Positions 21,427 through 31,132 of a stretch of DNA of 64,000 nucleotides are shown one piece after another (the stretch's first letter is position 1; each line of letters starts with the position of its first letter). The notes under the pieces are model-generated. The model was not told the DNA's origin and ran no database searches. It worked only from the letters and a program-made list of their open reading frames with translations. The DNA comes from Staphylococcus saccharolyticus (GTDB lineage Bacteria; Bacillota; Bacilli; Staphylococcales; Staphylococcaceae), in contig NZ_UHDZ01000001.1 in the NCBI RefSeq assembly GCF_900458815.1, positions 1,550,001 through 1,614,000 on the forward strand, in the 5' to 3' direction. The position numbers were made by a program, and so were the translations under genes.

Positions 21427-21907
21427 TGTCAAAATACGCCTCCACTTCTGTTTCGTTTAATATACGGATTGATTTATCAGTAAAAAGAATACCATTGAGA
21501 TGATCTACCATATGTTGAATCATACGTGCAACATCATCATAAGCTGTTAATTCGACTTGATACCCGTTAACGTCATAACTTTGAACAACAATCATGTTAC
21601 TACGCTCCACTTCACCAAAAACGTTCGGCAAACTAATAGAGCCCTCCAATTCAGTCACCGTCTCGTGAGATTGATTTAAAATAACTGAATTAATCAACTG
21701 CAACAATCCTTCATATTCCATATCAATTAGTGCTACACGCTGATTCATTCCAATTTGAGGGGCACTAATTGCAACAGCTTCTTCCTCATAAAGTGTATCT
21801 TCCAAATCTTGTAATAACGTTCTTAAATTTTCATCGAAGGCACTTACAGGTAGAATTTCTTTTTTCAACATAGGATGAGTCGATTTAACTAATTTCTGTG
21901 TAGTCAT
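21419..21907 (-). CDS. Peptide deformylase-like protein lacking catalytic residues
   Basis: Clear polypeptide-deformylase fold relative of 162 residues, next to fmt. Motif 1 is [11 protein letters not shown] (44-53), in place of GxGLAAPQ. Motif 2 is EGSIS (88-92), with Ser90 where active enzymes have the metal-binding Cys of EGCLS. Motif 3 is QHMVDH (131-136), with Met133 where the catalytic Glu of HEXDH should be. The metal ligand and the general base are therefore missing and deformylase activity is unlikely. S. aureus carries a comparable inactive paralogue at this locus while an active def lies elsewhere. The frame is intact, so a non-enzymatic role seems possible. Confidence 0.88.
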   Translation of the reverse strand: MTTQKLVKSTHPMLKKEILPVSAFDENLRTLLQDLEDTLYEEEAVAISAPQIGMNQRVALIDMEYEGLLQLINSVILNQSHETVTELEGSISLPNVFGEVERSNMIVVQSYDVNGYQVELTAYDDVARMIQHMVDHLNGILFTDKSIRILNETEVEAYFDNE

Positions 21908-22120
21908 CTCATTGGCTCCTCTTTAAAATTCATCATATCATTATAACTTAATTGCATTGAAATTGCGACCTTTGAAAAAAGAAACGTTATTATATACTAC
22001 TACTTTAGACTGAAATATATTTGTTATAGAGTGAATCAATTGATTTTAACTTTAAAAATTATAAAATATTAAATAATAACAGTTATATAGCTTTTAGTAT
22101 TATGATTGGAGGTCGATAAA

Positions 22121-22324
22121 ATGGAAGTAAATAAAGTAATTTATATTTTATTAGCAGTATTTCTTGGTAGCTTTGGGATTCATAAATTTTATGCTGATAA
22201 ACCTTTCCAAGGATTGATGCATATTTTATTCTGTTGGACGGCAATACCTCATGTTTTAGCTATCATTAGTGCAGTATTGACATTGTTCAAACCTGCTGAT
22301 GAAAATGGTAACGTTAGAATGTAA
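22121..22324 (+). CDS. TM2 domain-containing membrane protein
   Basis: Short protein (67 residues) with two hydrophobic segments (about 4-22 and 33-55) and the TM2-domain pattern LGSFGIHKFYADKPFQGLMHILFCW, in which GxxGxHxFY leads into a short polar turn. Function unknown. The start ATG at 22121 has GGAGG eight bases upstream; a TTG five codons earlier overlaps that site. The gene stands alone on the plus strand between two minus-strand units and has its own terminator. Confidence 0.85.
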   Translation: MEVNKVIYILLAVFLGSFGIHKFYADKPFQGLMHILFCWTAIPHVLAIISAVLTLFKPADENGNVRM

Positions 22325-22480
22325 TGTTAATATCAAAGAAATACAAGTGAGTTTAATTAATTATCTTGTTTATCATTAAAAAGATTTTAAAATAGTTTAT
22401 GCTGCGATATATCATTTCATGGAATTTGAACTGAACTTTCCATTAGTAGCGTAAGTTAAATCTTTTTATAATTTTTATGC

Positions 22481-22540
22481 ATAAGGCACCTCGTTAATTT
22501 AGTAATGTTTATTAAATTATACGAAAGTGCCTTATTTTTT
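22481..22540 (+). terminator. Terminator after the TM2 gene
   Basis: ATAAGGCAC (22481-22489) / GTGCCTTAT (22527-22535), with further internal pairing (TCGTTAATTTA against TAAATTATACGA), followed by TTTTT. Between this and the TM2 stop the sequence is AT-rich without recognisable features. Confidence 0.8.
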
Positions 22541-22598
22541 AAGTATTTTAATATAAAATTATATATATAGACACCATATTTTTGCGAGGGTTTTAAAT

Positions 22599-22645
22599 AT
22601 AAAGAAAGCACTAAGATGATTAAATAATTAAACCATCTTAGTGCT
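22599..22645 (-). terminator. Terminator after priA
   Basis: Perfect 12-bp arms AGCACTAAGATG (22607-22618) and CATCTTAGTGCT (22634-22645), followed on the minus strand by TTTCTTT. It ends the gmk-rpoZ-coaBC-priA direction of transcription. Confidence 0.85.
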
Positions 22646-22688
22646 GTTATTTTGAGGTTTATGTCCTAACCTGTTTATATTACTTACA

Positions 22689-25097
22689 TCACATCATCAT
22701 TTGAGGATTAATATCAATTTTTAATGCTAATTTTTCTTTAACATATTTATCACGATAATAATCATCTAAATATTTGAGTGCGTTATGTAACTGGGGTTCA
22801 CTTTTGTATTTAATTAAAATTTGAAAGCGATATTCATTATTAATACGAGATAATGCAGCAGGAGAAGGCCCTAAAACTAACACTTTGTCACTTAAATGTT
22901 GTAATAAAATTTGATGAATATGCTTAGATGCTTCCATTACCTTTTTCATATTTTGATGAGAAATCGTAAAATTGATTAAGAAATAATAAGGTGGATATTT
23001 TCCTAATTTACGATAATTCATTTCCTTTTGATAAAAAGTAAAATAATCATTCAGTTTAACATCTTCAATCGCATAGTGATCAGGATTATATGTTTGAATA
23101 ATCACTTGTCCTTCTTTTTCATGACGCCCAGCACGTCCAGATACTTGAGTTAACAGTTGATACGTTCTCTCACTTGCTCGAAAATCTGGCAAGTTTAACA
23201 TCGTATCTGCGTTTAATACTCCTACCAGAGTAATGTTGGGGTAATCAAGACCTTTAGCAATCATTTGAGTTCCCAATAAAATATCCCCTTTACCCGCTTC
23301 AAAATCGTTTAATAACTTTTCATGTGCTCCTTTTCTAGAGGTAGTATCAACGTCCATACGTATAATCCGTAAAGTAGGAAACTCTTGTTGTAATAATTCT
23401 TCAACACGTTGCGTACCAGTACCGACCTGTCGAATGTGGTCATTTTCGCAGCTCGGACATTTGTTTGGCGGAGTTTCCTGATAACCGCAATAGTGACATT
23501 TCAATTGATCTGTTGTTTTGTGATACGTCAACGAAATATCGCAGTTCGGACATTGAGGTACATATCCACAATCTCTACATAACGTAAATGAAGCATATCC
23601 TCGTCTATTTAAAAATAGAACAATTTGTTCTTGTTTATCTATACGTTCCTGAATCGCTTCTCTCAACGTTGTTGAAAACATTGACCTATTTCCCTTCCTT
23701 AATTCATTACGCATATCAACAATATCTATGTGTGGTAAAGCTTGATGATTAACTCTATGAGGTAGCGTCAATAATTCATAGACATTTTTTTCTGCTCTCG
23801 CATAAGATTCTAGACTTGGTGTCGCACTACCTAACACAACAGGACATTTATGATATCTACTTCTCCATTGCGCAATATCTCTTGCATGATATCTAGGATA
23901 ATCTTCTTGTTTATATGTAGATTCATGCTCTTCATCAATTATAATAATTCCTAAATGCTTAAACGGCGCGAAGATACTTGAACGTGCACCAATACTGACT
24001 CTTGCACGACCGTCTCTAATTTTTTGCCATTCATCATATCTTTCACCCTTTGATAAACCGGAATGAAGTACAGCTACATCATCTCCAAAACGACGTTTAA
24101 ACCTTAAAACCATTTGTGGTGTTAAAGCAATTTCAGGTACTAACATCATTGCTTCCTTACCTTTATTGAGGACTTCTTCTATGGTTTGTAAATAGACTTC
24201 CGTTTTACCTGATCCTGTCACGCCATGCAATAAAAATGTTCTCTCTTCATCACTATTGATATGGTGTTTAATAGCTGTAAAAGCGCGTTGTTGATCATCA
24301 GTTAACTCTCTCTTCTTTTCTTGTTCAAAAATACGATTTGCGAATGGATCACGTTCGACTTCAGCGTCATATTTTTCGACATATCCCTTTTTGATTAGAG
24401 CATCTAAACTAGATCGTGAAAGACCCATTTCTTCAATTTCTTTTAAAAAAACTGTACGGTGTGCTTCTTCCATTAAAAAAGCATATAAATCATATTGTTT
24501 AGTGTATTTCTCTAATCGAGCAAGCACTTTATCATTATTTAACTCTTCCAAAATAGCCACTGCTCTTTGTGTTTTCTTTTTTGTGCTTTGAGACAATAAT
24601 GTCTCTTCTCGAATGAGACCCTCCCTCAACAGTGTCATCATTTTTTCTAAGTCATTATTGTGTTGTACATCTTTGTAAAAATAATAACCATCTTTATTAA
24701 ATTTGGCTAAAACTGAGTCCGCAATATCATTCGCTTTTATCAGCTTAAATGCCTTAGTATATTTAGCTTTTATCGCCCTCGGTAACATGGCTTCCAAGAC
24801 AGAAATACGCTTTGTCACGTGAAAATGACTCATCCATTCACTTAATTTGATCAATTCAGGCGTTAATTCAGGTTGAATATCTTGTACTTCTTTAATTGCT
24901 TTTAGTTTAGATATTTCGACATTCCCATCAGGTGCTTCTTGGATATTCATGACATAGCCTTGAATAGTACGCGATCCGAATGGAACAATAACACGGACGC
25001 CTATCTGAATCACGTGTTCCAAATGCGTTGGAACTATATAATCGAATTTAAAATCTACACTCTTTGATGGAATATCAACAATTACTTTTGCAATCAT
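22689..25097 (-). CDS. priA: Primosomal replication restart helicase PriA
   Basis: 3'-5' helicase that reloads the replisome at collapsed forks. The 802 residues comprise an N-terminal 3'BD/winged-helix region, Walker A GVTGSGKTEVYL near 290-300, DEEH box, a zinc-binding insertion with CRDCGYVPQCPNC and CHYCGYQ...CPSC, and helicase motif QVSGRAGRHEK. The start is the ATG at 25097, forming a 4-nt ATGA overlap with the coaBC stop. A GTG three codons upstream opens the frame but is less likely. Confidence 0.96.
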   Translation of the reverse strand: MIAKVIVDIPSKSVDFKFDYIVPTHLEHVIQIGVRVIVPFGSRTIQGYVMNIQEAPDGNVEISKLKAIKEVQDIQPELTPELIKLSEWMSHFHVTKRISVLEAMLPRAIKAKYTKAFKLIKANDIADSVLAKFNKDGYYFYKDVQHNNDLEKMMTLLREGLIREETLLSQSTKKKTQRAVAILEELNNDKVLARLEKYTKQYDLYAFLMEEAHRTVFLKEIEEMGLSRSSLDALIKKGYVEKYDAEVERDPFANRIFEQEKKRELTDDQQRAFTAIKHHINSDEERTFLLHGVTGSGKTEVYLQTIEEVLNKGKEAMMLVPEIALTPQMVLRFKRRFGDDVAVLHSGLSKGERYDEWQKIRDGRARVSIGARSSIFAPFKHLGIIIIDEEHESTYKQEDYPRYHARDIAQWRSRYHKCPVVLGSATPSLESYARAEKNVYELLTLPHRVNHQALPHIDIVDMRNELRKGNRSMFSTTLREAIQERIDKQEQIVLFLNRRGYASFTLCRDCGYVPQCPNCDISLTYHKTTDQLKCHYCGYQETPPNKCPSCENDHIRQVGTGTQRVEELLQQEFPTLRIIRMDVDTTSRKGAHEKLLNDFEAGKGDILLGTQMIAKGLDYPNITLVGVLNADTMLNLPDFRASERTYQLLTQVSGRAGRHEKEGQVIIQTYNPDHYAIEDVKLNDYFTFYQKEMNYRKLGKYPPYYFLINFTISHQNMKKVMEASKHIHQILLQHLSDKVLVLGPSPAALSRINNEYRFQILIKYKSEPQLHNALKYLDDYYRDKYVKEKLALKIDINPQMMM

Positions 25098-26296
25098 TGT
25101 TGCCACCTAGTTTCTAATTCTTCTATTATTTGTCGCGCTAACGCTACTTTTTTACCTTTTTTAATCTTGACTGTTTGTTTATCTTTAAAATGCATCATGA
25201 GTTCATTATCATCTGAATTAAAACCTATTGATTGATCACCTACATTATTAGAAATAATAACGTCTGCATTTTTACGTTCCAATTTATCTTGTGCATATTG
25301 TTCTATATTTTGTGTTTCAGCTGCAAAACCTACAAGATATTGATGTTTTTTATTGTCACCTAAATATTTTAATATGTCTTGAGTACGTTTAAATTTTACT
25401 GATAAATCTCCATCTTGTTTTTTTATTTTATGTTCTAATACTTCAGATGGCGTATAGTCTGATACTGCTGCTGCCTTTATAACTATATCTTGTTCAATAT
25501 ATCGACACTTTACTGCTTGAAACATATCTTCAGCACTTTGCACATGAACAACTTCAATACCATCAGGGGCTTTTAATTGTGTGGGTCCACTCACTAAAGT
25601 CACTTTAGCACCTTTATCTCGTAATGCTTCAGCAATTGCAAAACCCATTTTACCTGAGGAACGATTCGAAACATAACGCACTGGGTCAATCACTTCAACT
25701 GTTGGTCCTGCCGTTACTAACGCTTTCTTTCCTAAAAATGAACTTGATGATATTTCTTTTTCATTAACAAAAAATTGATTAATCATTGACACTATTTGAA
25801 GTGGTTCTTCCATACGCCCTTTAGCCATATAACCACAAACTAAATAACCATCACCTGGTTCTATGAATTGATAACCGTCTTGCTTTAAGATTTTGATATT
25901 ATTTTGTGTACGTGGATTATCATACATGTTTACATTCATAGCTGGTGCTACAAATTTCGTTGTTGTTGTCGCAAGTAACGTTGACGTAATCAAATCATCA
26001 GCTATACCTACACTTAGTTTCGCAATCATATTAGCAGTTGCTGGTGCAACAATAATAGCATCCGCCCAATCACCTAAAGATATATGTTGAATGTCTTGTG
26101 GTGTTTTTTCTTTGAACGTACCTGTGTAAACGGGATTTTTACTAATAGCTTGAAATGCTAGTGGAGTTACAAATTCTTGTGCATGATCCGAGAGCATGAC
26201 TCTCACATCATATCCCAATTGTGTTAATTTACTTGTTAAATCGATTGCTTTATATGCAGCTATTCCACCAGTTACAGCTAATAAAATATGTTTCAT
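25094..26296 (-). CDS. coaBC: Bifunctional phosphopantothenoylcysteine decarboxylase / phosphopantothenate-cysteine ligase
   Basis: Performs two consecutive steps of coenzyme A synthesis. The N-terminal CoaC flavoprotein half (about 1-185) has GGIAAYKA, HISLGDWADAIIVAPATANM and the substrate-recognition loop LVCGYMAKGRMEEP. The C-terminal CoaB half (about 190-400) begins LVTAGPTVEVIDPVRYVSNRSSGKMG and includes the dimer-type KIKKQDGDLSVKFKRT. 400 residues. It lies between rpoZ (280-nt gap) and priA (overlap). Confidence 0.96.
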   Translation of the reverse strand: MKHILLAVTGGIAAYKAIDLTSKLTQLGYDVRVMLSDHAQEFVTPLAFQAISKNPVYTGTFKEKTPQDIQHISLGDWADAIIVAPATANMIAKLSVGIADDLITSTLLATTTTKFVAPAMNVNMYDNPRTQNNIKILKQDGYQFIEPGDGYLVCGYMAKGRMEEPLQIVSMINQFFVNEKEISSSSFLGKKALVTAGPTVEVIDPVRYVSNRSSGKMGFAIAEALRDKGAKVTLVSGPTQLKAPDGIEVVHVQSAEDMFQAVKCRYIEQDIVIKAAAVSDYTPSEVLEHKIKKQDGDLSVKFKRTQDILKYLGDNKKHQYLVGFAAETQNIEQYAQDKLERKNADVIISNNVGDQSIGFNSDDNELMMHFKDKQTVKIKKGKKVALARQIIEELETRWQQ

Positions 26297-26528
26297 AGTT
26301 TATATTCTCCCTTGTTACTTTATCGACATGTCTATTATATTCTAATAAATTTAATTTATAAATGGTAAAACTTTATATTTGTTATAAAAACGTAAACTAA
26401 ATAAAGATGAGTACTTTAAACAATTATTGACGTCTAATTGATTAAAAAAGATGAGTATTTAAAATAAATTTAAACCTCACCAAACAACTTCTAATTTAAG
26501 TTCATTATACACAAATTTATAGTTAAAT

Positions 26529-26558
26529 TAAAAAAACACACCTAAACTTAAGGTGTGT
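26529..26558 (-). terminator. Terminator after rpoZ
   Basis: ACACACCT (26536-26543) / AGGTGTGT (26551-26558), 7-nt loop, followed on the minus strand by six or more T. It separates gmk-rpoZ from coaBC-priA. The remaining gap to 26297 shows no gene. Confidence 0.85.
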
Positions 26559-26575
26559 CAATTTAATATGAAGTC

Positions 26576-26787
26576 TTAACCTAAATATTCTTCAGGTACG
26601 ACTGGTTTAATTTTACCATCAGCAATTTCTTCAAGTGCTTGACCTACTGGTTTAGCTGAATGATATTGATTTAAAAGTGCTGTTTCACCTTTTTCATCTA
26701 ATTCACGTGCTCTTTTAGCTGCTGTTGTAGCAATAAGATATTTTGAATTAATTTTAGCAGTTAGTTGATTTAATGGTGGATTTAACA

Positions 26788-26788
<1 letters not shown>
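26576..26788 (-). CDS. rpoZ: DNA-directed RNA polymerase omega subunit
   Basis: Small RNA polymerase subunit that helps assemble the beta' subunit. The 70 residues start MLNPPLNQLTAKINSKYLIATTAAKRARELDE, the characteristic N-terminal helix with the AAKRARE box. The start codon shares one base with the gmk stop (TAATG), so translation is coupled. The length is close to the staphylococcal norm of about 72. Confidence 0.94.
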
Positions 26789-27414
<626 letters not shown>

Positions 27415-27645
27415 TTACGACCTCTCTAAGCTATTCTTCTATTATTTAAATATAATATCATATTGGACTCATATATGTATAGACGTACTTTCTCTTAAAC
27501 ATTGAAATATCAATCAACGTACCGCCCAAATTTAGATGATGAGGGACATAATAATTTTTGAAGTTTAAAAAAATCATTTTTCAAAGGAGGTATTGAGTTT
27601 ATTAACAGCAATAACAATATCTTCCTAATAAACTTTCATTATGAC

Positions 27646-27674
27646 CTGACACTTTGCACATGTTACAATATGAT
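27646..27674 (+). promoter_or_regulatory. Promoter of rqcH
   Basis: -35 CTGACA (27646-27651) and -10 TATGAT (27669-27674) with a 17-bp spacer, 30 nt before the rqcH start. The rest of 27412-27645 holds no gene I can support. Confidence 0.6.
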
Positions 27675-27704
27675 GAATGAAGCATTTTAAGGTGGCAGAT
27701 AATT

Positions 27705-29402
27705 ATGGCTTATGATGGCTTATTTACTAAAAAAATGATTGAATCGCTTCAAGATTTAGTCTCTGGTCGAATTCATAAGATTAATCAACCAGAAAATGAC
27801 ACAATCATTATCATAGTTAGACAAAATCGTAAAAATCATCAATTACTTTTATCCATACATCCCAGTTTTTCTCGTTTACAACTTACGAACAAAAAATATG
27901 ATAATCCGTTTAATCCTCCTATGCTTGCGCGTGTTTTTCGTAAACATCTAGAAGGTGGCTTTATAAAGAGTATTAGTCAAGTTGGCAATGATAGACGTGT
28001 TGAAATTGACATTCAAAGTAAAGATGAAATCGGCGATACAATGAATAGAACGATTATATTAGAAATTATGGGTAAACATAGTAATCTTATACTCGTCGAT
28101 AACAACCGAAAAATTATAGAAGGCTTCAAACACCTTACGCCTAATACCAATCACTATCGAACAGTTATGCCTGGTTTTCAATATGAAGCTCCACCTAGTC
28201 AAAATAAATTAAACCCATATGCGTTAAGCGGTAAAGACGTTTTAAAATATATAGATTTCAACTCAGGTAAAATTGCTAAACAATTACTAAATACATTTGA
28301 AGGATTTAGTCCCTTAATTGCAAATGAAATTGTGAGTCGACGCCAATTTATGACTCAAGAAACGCTACCTGAAGCATTTGATGAAGTAATGGTAGAAACA
28401 ACTGCAGTACCTACACCTGTTTTTCATAAAAATCACGATACAGGTAAAGAAGATTTTTATTTTATGAAACTAAAGCAGTTTTATGATGATGTGGTGGAGT
28501 ATGATTCTCTTAACGACTTATTAGATCGCTATTATGATGCACGTGGAGAGCGTGAACGCGTCAAACAAAGAGCGAATGATTTAGTGAAGTTTGTTCAACA
28601 ACAGTTACAAAAACAACAAAATAAACTTAACAAGCTTATTGATGAATATGAAAGCGCAAAAGATAAAGAAACGCAACAATTATATGGTGAATTAATCACA
28701 GCTAATATCTATCGTATTAAGCAAGGAGATGAATCATTAACTGCGTTAAATTACTACACAGGTAAAGAAATAACTATTCCTTTAAATCCTACAAAATCTC
28801 ATTCAGTCAATGCACAATATTACTATAAACAATATAATCGTATGAAAACACGTGAGCACGAACTCAATCATCAAATAAAGCTTACCAAAGAAAATATTGA
28901 TTACTTTGATAACATAGAGCAACAACTAAATCATATTACCGTTAATGATATTGATGACATTCGTGAAGAACTTGCTGAACAAGGATTTATGAAACAACGT
29001 AAAGCGAATAAGAAAAAGAAGCACTCTCAAATTCAATTGCAAACCTATCAATCATCAGATGGCGACACTATACTTGTGGGTAAAAATAACAAACAAAATG
29101 ATTATTTAACTAATAAAAAGGCACATAAAAATCATATTTGGTTTCATACAAAAGATATTCCAGGATCTCACGTTGTCATTTTAAATCATAGCCCTAGCGA
29201 CAAGGCAATTAAAGAAGCGGCAATGGTAGCAGGCTATTTCTCGAAAGCGGGTAATTCTGGACAAATTCCAGTCGATTATACAGAAATCAGACATGTACAT
29301 AAACCTTCTGGAGCAAAACCAGGTTTTGTTACTTATGATAACCAAAAAACATTATATGTAACACCTGATTACGATAAGATTCAACAAATGAAAGAATCTT
29401 AA
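27705..29402 (+). CDS. rqcH: Ribosome quality-control factor RqcH (NFACT / FbpA family)
   Basis: Binds stalled 50S-peptidyl-tRNA complexes and adds C-terminal alanine tails that mark the nascent chain for proteolysis. It is also annotated as fibronectin-binding protein A homologue. The 565 residues comprise NFACT-N (about 1-180), HhH-like segment, a long coiled coil (about 280-330 and 375-425) and a C-terminal NFACT-R domain with HIWFHTKDIPGSHVVI at 478-493. The start ATG follows AAGGTGG. Monocistronic on the plus strand, between gmk and a broken VOC gene. Confidence 0.94.
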   Translation: MAYDGLFTKKMIESLQDLVSGRIHKINQPENDTIIIIVRQNRKNHQLLLSIHPSFSRLQLTNKKYDNPFNPPMLARVFRKHLEGGFIKSISQVGNDRRVEIDIQSKDEIGDTMNRTIILEIMGKHSNLILVDNNRKIIEGFKHLTPNTNHYRTVMPGFQYEAPPSQNKLNPYALSGKDVLKYIDFNSGKIAKQLLNTFEGFSPLIANEIVSRRQFMTQETLPEAFDEVMVETTAVPTPVFHKNHDTGKEDFYFMKLKQFYDDVVEYDSLNDLLDRYYDARGERERVKQRANDLVKFVQQQLQKQQNKLNKLIDEYESAKDKETQQLYGELITANIYRIKQGDESLTALNYYTGKEITIPLNPTKSHSVNAQYYYKQYNRMKTREHELNHQIKLTKENIDYFDNIEQQLNHITVNDIDDIREELAEQGFMKQRKANKKKKHSQIQLQTYQSSDGDTILVGKNNKQNDYLTNKKAHKNHIWFHTKDIPGSHVVILNHSPSDKAIKEAAMVAGYFSKAGNSGQIPVDYTEIRHVHKPSGAKPGFVTYDNQKTLYVTPDYDKIQQMKES

Positions 29403-29420
29403 TCTATCATACATGATAGT

Positions 29421-29458
29421 AAATCCGACCAATCTTTTAACGTATTGGTCGGATTTTT
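29421..29458 (+). terminator. Terminator after rqcH
   Basis: Thirteen-base arms AAATCCGACCAAT (29421-29433) and ATTGGTCGGATTT (29444-29456), followed by further T. It lies between the convergent rqcH and the decayed PhnB-like gene. Confidence 0.9.
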
Positions 29459-29468
29459 ATTCAATCAC

Positions 29469-29873
29469 TTATTTCTCTGGTAACGCGAGTTGGAAACTCA
29501 CTCCAAATTTATCTTGAACCCAAGCAAATTCTCTAAAGTGGGGCATTTCAGTTTTAGGCATAAGTATGGCTCCTTCTTTTTTAAGCCCGTTAAACAAACG
29601 TTCCATTTCTAAACTGTTTTTAACGGTTACATAAAGTGACATTGCAGAATTCATTGGTAACTCTTCATCACCATTAACATCAATTGCCATAAACACCTGC
29701 CCATTTAATGTAAAAATAGAATGCTGAACTGAACCAGGTGTTCCCGGTCCATTCTCATCATATTTTACCATCGCTAAGATTTGACTATCTTCAAACAAAC
29801 TTGTATATAAATGAATCGCTTCTTCAGCTTAATCATTAAACATTAAAAATGTTGTAATTTTAGGTATTTCCAC
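29469..29873 (-). pseudogene. PhnB-like VOC-family protein with a nonsense codon
   Basis: The long downstream part (29469-29798) encodes a VOC/PhnB-like domain (FEDSQILAMVKYDENGPGTPGSVQHSIF ... FAWVQDKFGVSFQLALPEK). Upstream in the same frame, a GTG at 29873 with AAGGGGAG about seven bases before it starts VEIPKITTFLMFND, the usual family N-terminus. It then hits TAA (29829-29831) where relatives have a residue before AEEA. A single base change (for example CAA to TAA) accounts for it. Without the first 15 residues the first beta strand is lost, so the gene is probably inactive, though re-initiation downstream cannot be excluded. Family function here is unknown. Confidence 0.8.
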
Positions 29874-30040
29874 TATGTATCTCCCCTTATTTATCCATTT
29901 TCATTACTTTACCAAATCATTGATGTCGTTTAATATTTTAACATGATAATGATTTCGTTGTAGAATAAAGTAATAAACACTTTTAATATTTCTTTAATTA
30001 GAATTATTATCTTCATGTAAAACTTAGTACTTTAACTTTT

Positions 30041-30046
30041 TATAAT
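30041..30046 (+). promoter_or_regulatory. -10 box upstream of the small membrane peptide
   Basis: Perfect TATAAT 27 nt before the ATG at 30074. The -35 (around TGTAAA) is weak. The implied 5' leader is only about 20 nt and carries GGGAGG. Confidence 0.45.
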
Positions 30047-30073
30047 AATTACTGAACATTGGGAGGCGTTTTT

Positions 30074-30160
30074 ATGCTTATACATTATGGTGTACCAATA
30101 TTAATTCTGCTAGTCGTAATACTTATTGGTTGGCTAATGACTAAAATGTTTATTCGTTAA
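30074..30160 (+). CDS. Putative 28-residue membrane peptide
   Basis: Short ORF MLIHYGVPILILLVVILIGW followed by LMTKMFIR. It has one continuous hydrophobic helix (about residues 7-22) and a basic tail (Lys, Arg). Support comes from a strong GGGAGG seven to eight bases before the ATG, a TATAAT 27 nt upstream and a 15-bp terminator hairpin 38 nt downstream: a complete small transcription unit. I do not recognise the family. The size and charge pattern resemble type I toxin peptides and other small bacterial membrane proteins, but this is only a resemblance. Confidence 0.6.
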   Translation: MLIHYGVPILILLVVILIGWLMTKMFIR

Positions 30161-30198
30161 TTTTAATTCTTCATGGTTAAGAATAAAAAACTATAATT

Positions 30199-30238
30199 AA
30201 AAGCCATTCAATGAGTATTGTGACATTGAATGGCTTTT
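30199..30238. terminator. Strong bidirectional terminator
   Basis: Perfect 15-bp arms AAAAGCCATTCAATG (30199-30213) and CATTGAATGGCTTTT (30224-30238) with a 10-nt loop. The flanking A and T runs let it work in both directions: for the small peptide gene on plus and for the end of the pyr operon on minus. Confidence 0.9.
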
Positions 30239-30278
30239 ATATCTTAATTCAAAATTGCTTTTGATATTTTTTGATAAA

Positions 30279-30494
30279 TTATAATTGTCCTTTTCTACGC
30301 AAACTTTCCTTCGCACGTTTGAATATGTCAGTAGAGTGCGTAAAGGCATCATCCATCATTTGCGAAAAATCTGGTACACTTTTATCCATAAATTCTTTCA
30401 ATTCTGGGGCTCTATAATCATCTTGTCGATTCAAAAATTCATTACAATGTTTCATAATGGCATAAAGACGATTATTTTCATTTTTCTTTGTCAT
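30279..30494 (-). CDS. Conserved hypothetical protein at the end of the pyr operon
   Basis: 71-residue charged, probably helical protein (many Lys, Glu, Asp; no signal peptide or membrane segment). I do not recognise a domain. The start ATG has AAGGGGG about eight bases upstream and lies only 26 nt after the pyrE stop, with no terminator between, so it should be transcribed with the pyrimidine operon and end at the hairpin at 30199-30238. A role in pyrimidine metabolism is not shown by the sequence. Confidence 0.8.
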   Translation of the reverse strand: MTKKNENNRLYAIMKHCNEFLNRQDDYRAPELKEFMDKSVPDFSQMMDDAFTHSTDIFKRAKESLRRKGQL

Positions 30495-30520
30495 TTGTTT
30501 TCCCCCTTACGAATCTTATC

Positions 30521-31132
30521 TTATGACAAGTTGTCTCTCCAATCAACTAAAGTTTGAATATCTTTTTCAGATATTTTCCCTTCTTCTTTAGCAACTTCAA
30601 CTAATTCGTTATAGTTACTTAATGTATAAAATGGAATGTTCGCTTCTTCAAAAGTTTGAGCAGCTTTTGATAAACCATACGTAAAGATCGCTACAACACC
30701 TAATACATTTGCTCCAGCTTCTTTTAGAGCTTCAACAGCAGTTACAGAAGAACCTCCAGTAGAAATAAGATCTTCAATAACTACTATATTTTTACCAGTA
30801 CTTTTAGCACCTTCAATTTGGTTCTGTTTACCATGATTTTTGCTTTTTGAACGTATATAATTCATAGGTAATTCCAATTTTTCAGAAATATAAGCCGCAT
30901 GGGGAATTCCAGCTGTTGCAGTGCCTGAGACAATCTCAACATTTGAAAAATTTTCATTAATGATACGTATCAAGCCATCTCTGATTGCACTTCTCACTTT
31001 AGGATAGCCTAAAGTCACACGATTATCACAATAAATAGGTGATTTAATTCCTGAACTCCATGTGAATAAATCAGTAGGAGATAGTGAAACTGCTTCTATA
31101 TCTAATAACGCTTTTGCAATATCTTTAGCCAT
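30521..31132 (-). CDS. pyrE: Orotate phosphoribosyltransferase
   Basis: Joins orotate and PRPP to orotidine 5'-phosphate, the fifth step of UMP synthesis. The 203 residues carry the PRPP-binding signature [13 protein letters not shown] near 115-127 and the [11 protein letters not shown] loop. The start ATG directly abuts the pyrF stop. Last biosynthetic gene of the pyr operon. Confidence 0.96.
   Translation of the reverse strand: MAKDIAKALLDIEAVSLSPTDLFTWSSGIKSPIYCDNRVTLGYPKVRSAIRDGLIRIINENFSNVEIVSGTATAGIPHAAYISEKLELPMNYIRSKSKNHGKQNQIEGAKSTGKNIVVIEDLISTGGSSVTAVEALKEAGANVLGVVAIFTYGLSKAAQTFEEANIPFYTLSNYNELVEVAKEEGKISEKDIQTLVDWRDNLS

Noticed and set aside
22325..22688. Gap of more than 300 nt checked for a small gene or riboswitch
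   Set aside because: Only the two convergent terminators could be supported.
27583..27628. Perfect AAAGGAGG followed by a TTG and ten codons
   Set aside because: The TTG is only two bases from the site, too close for initiation; the reading frame is very short and upstream of the rqcH promoter. It may be a chance match.
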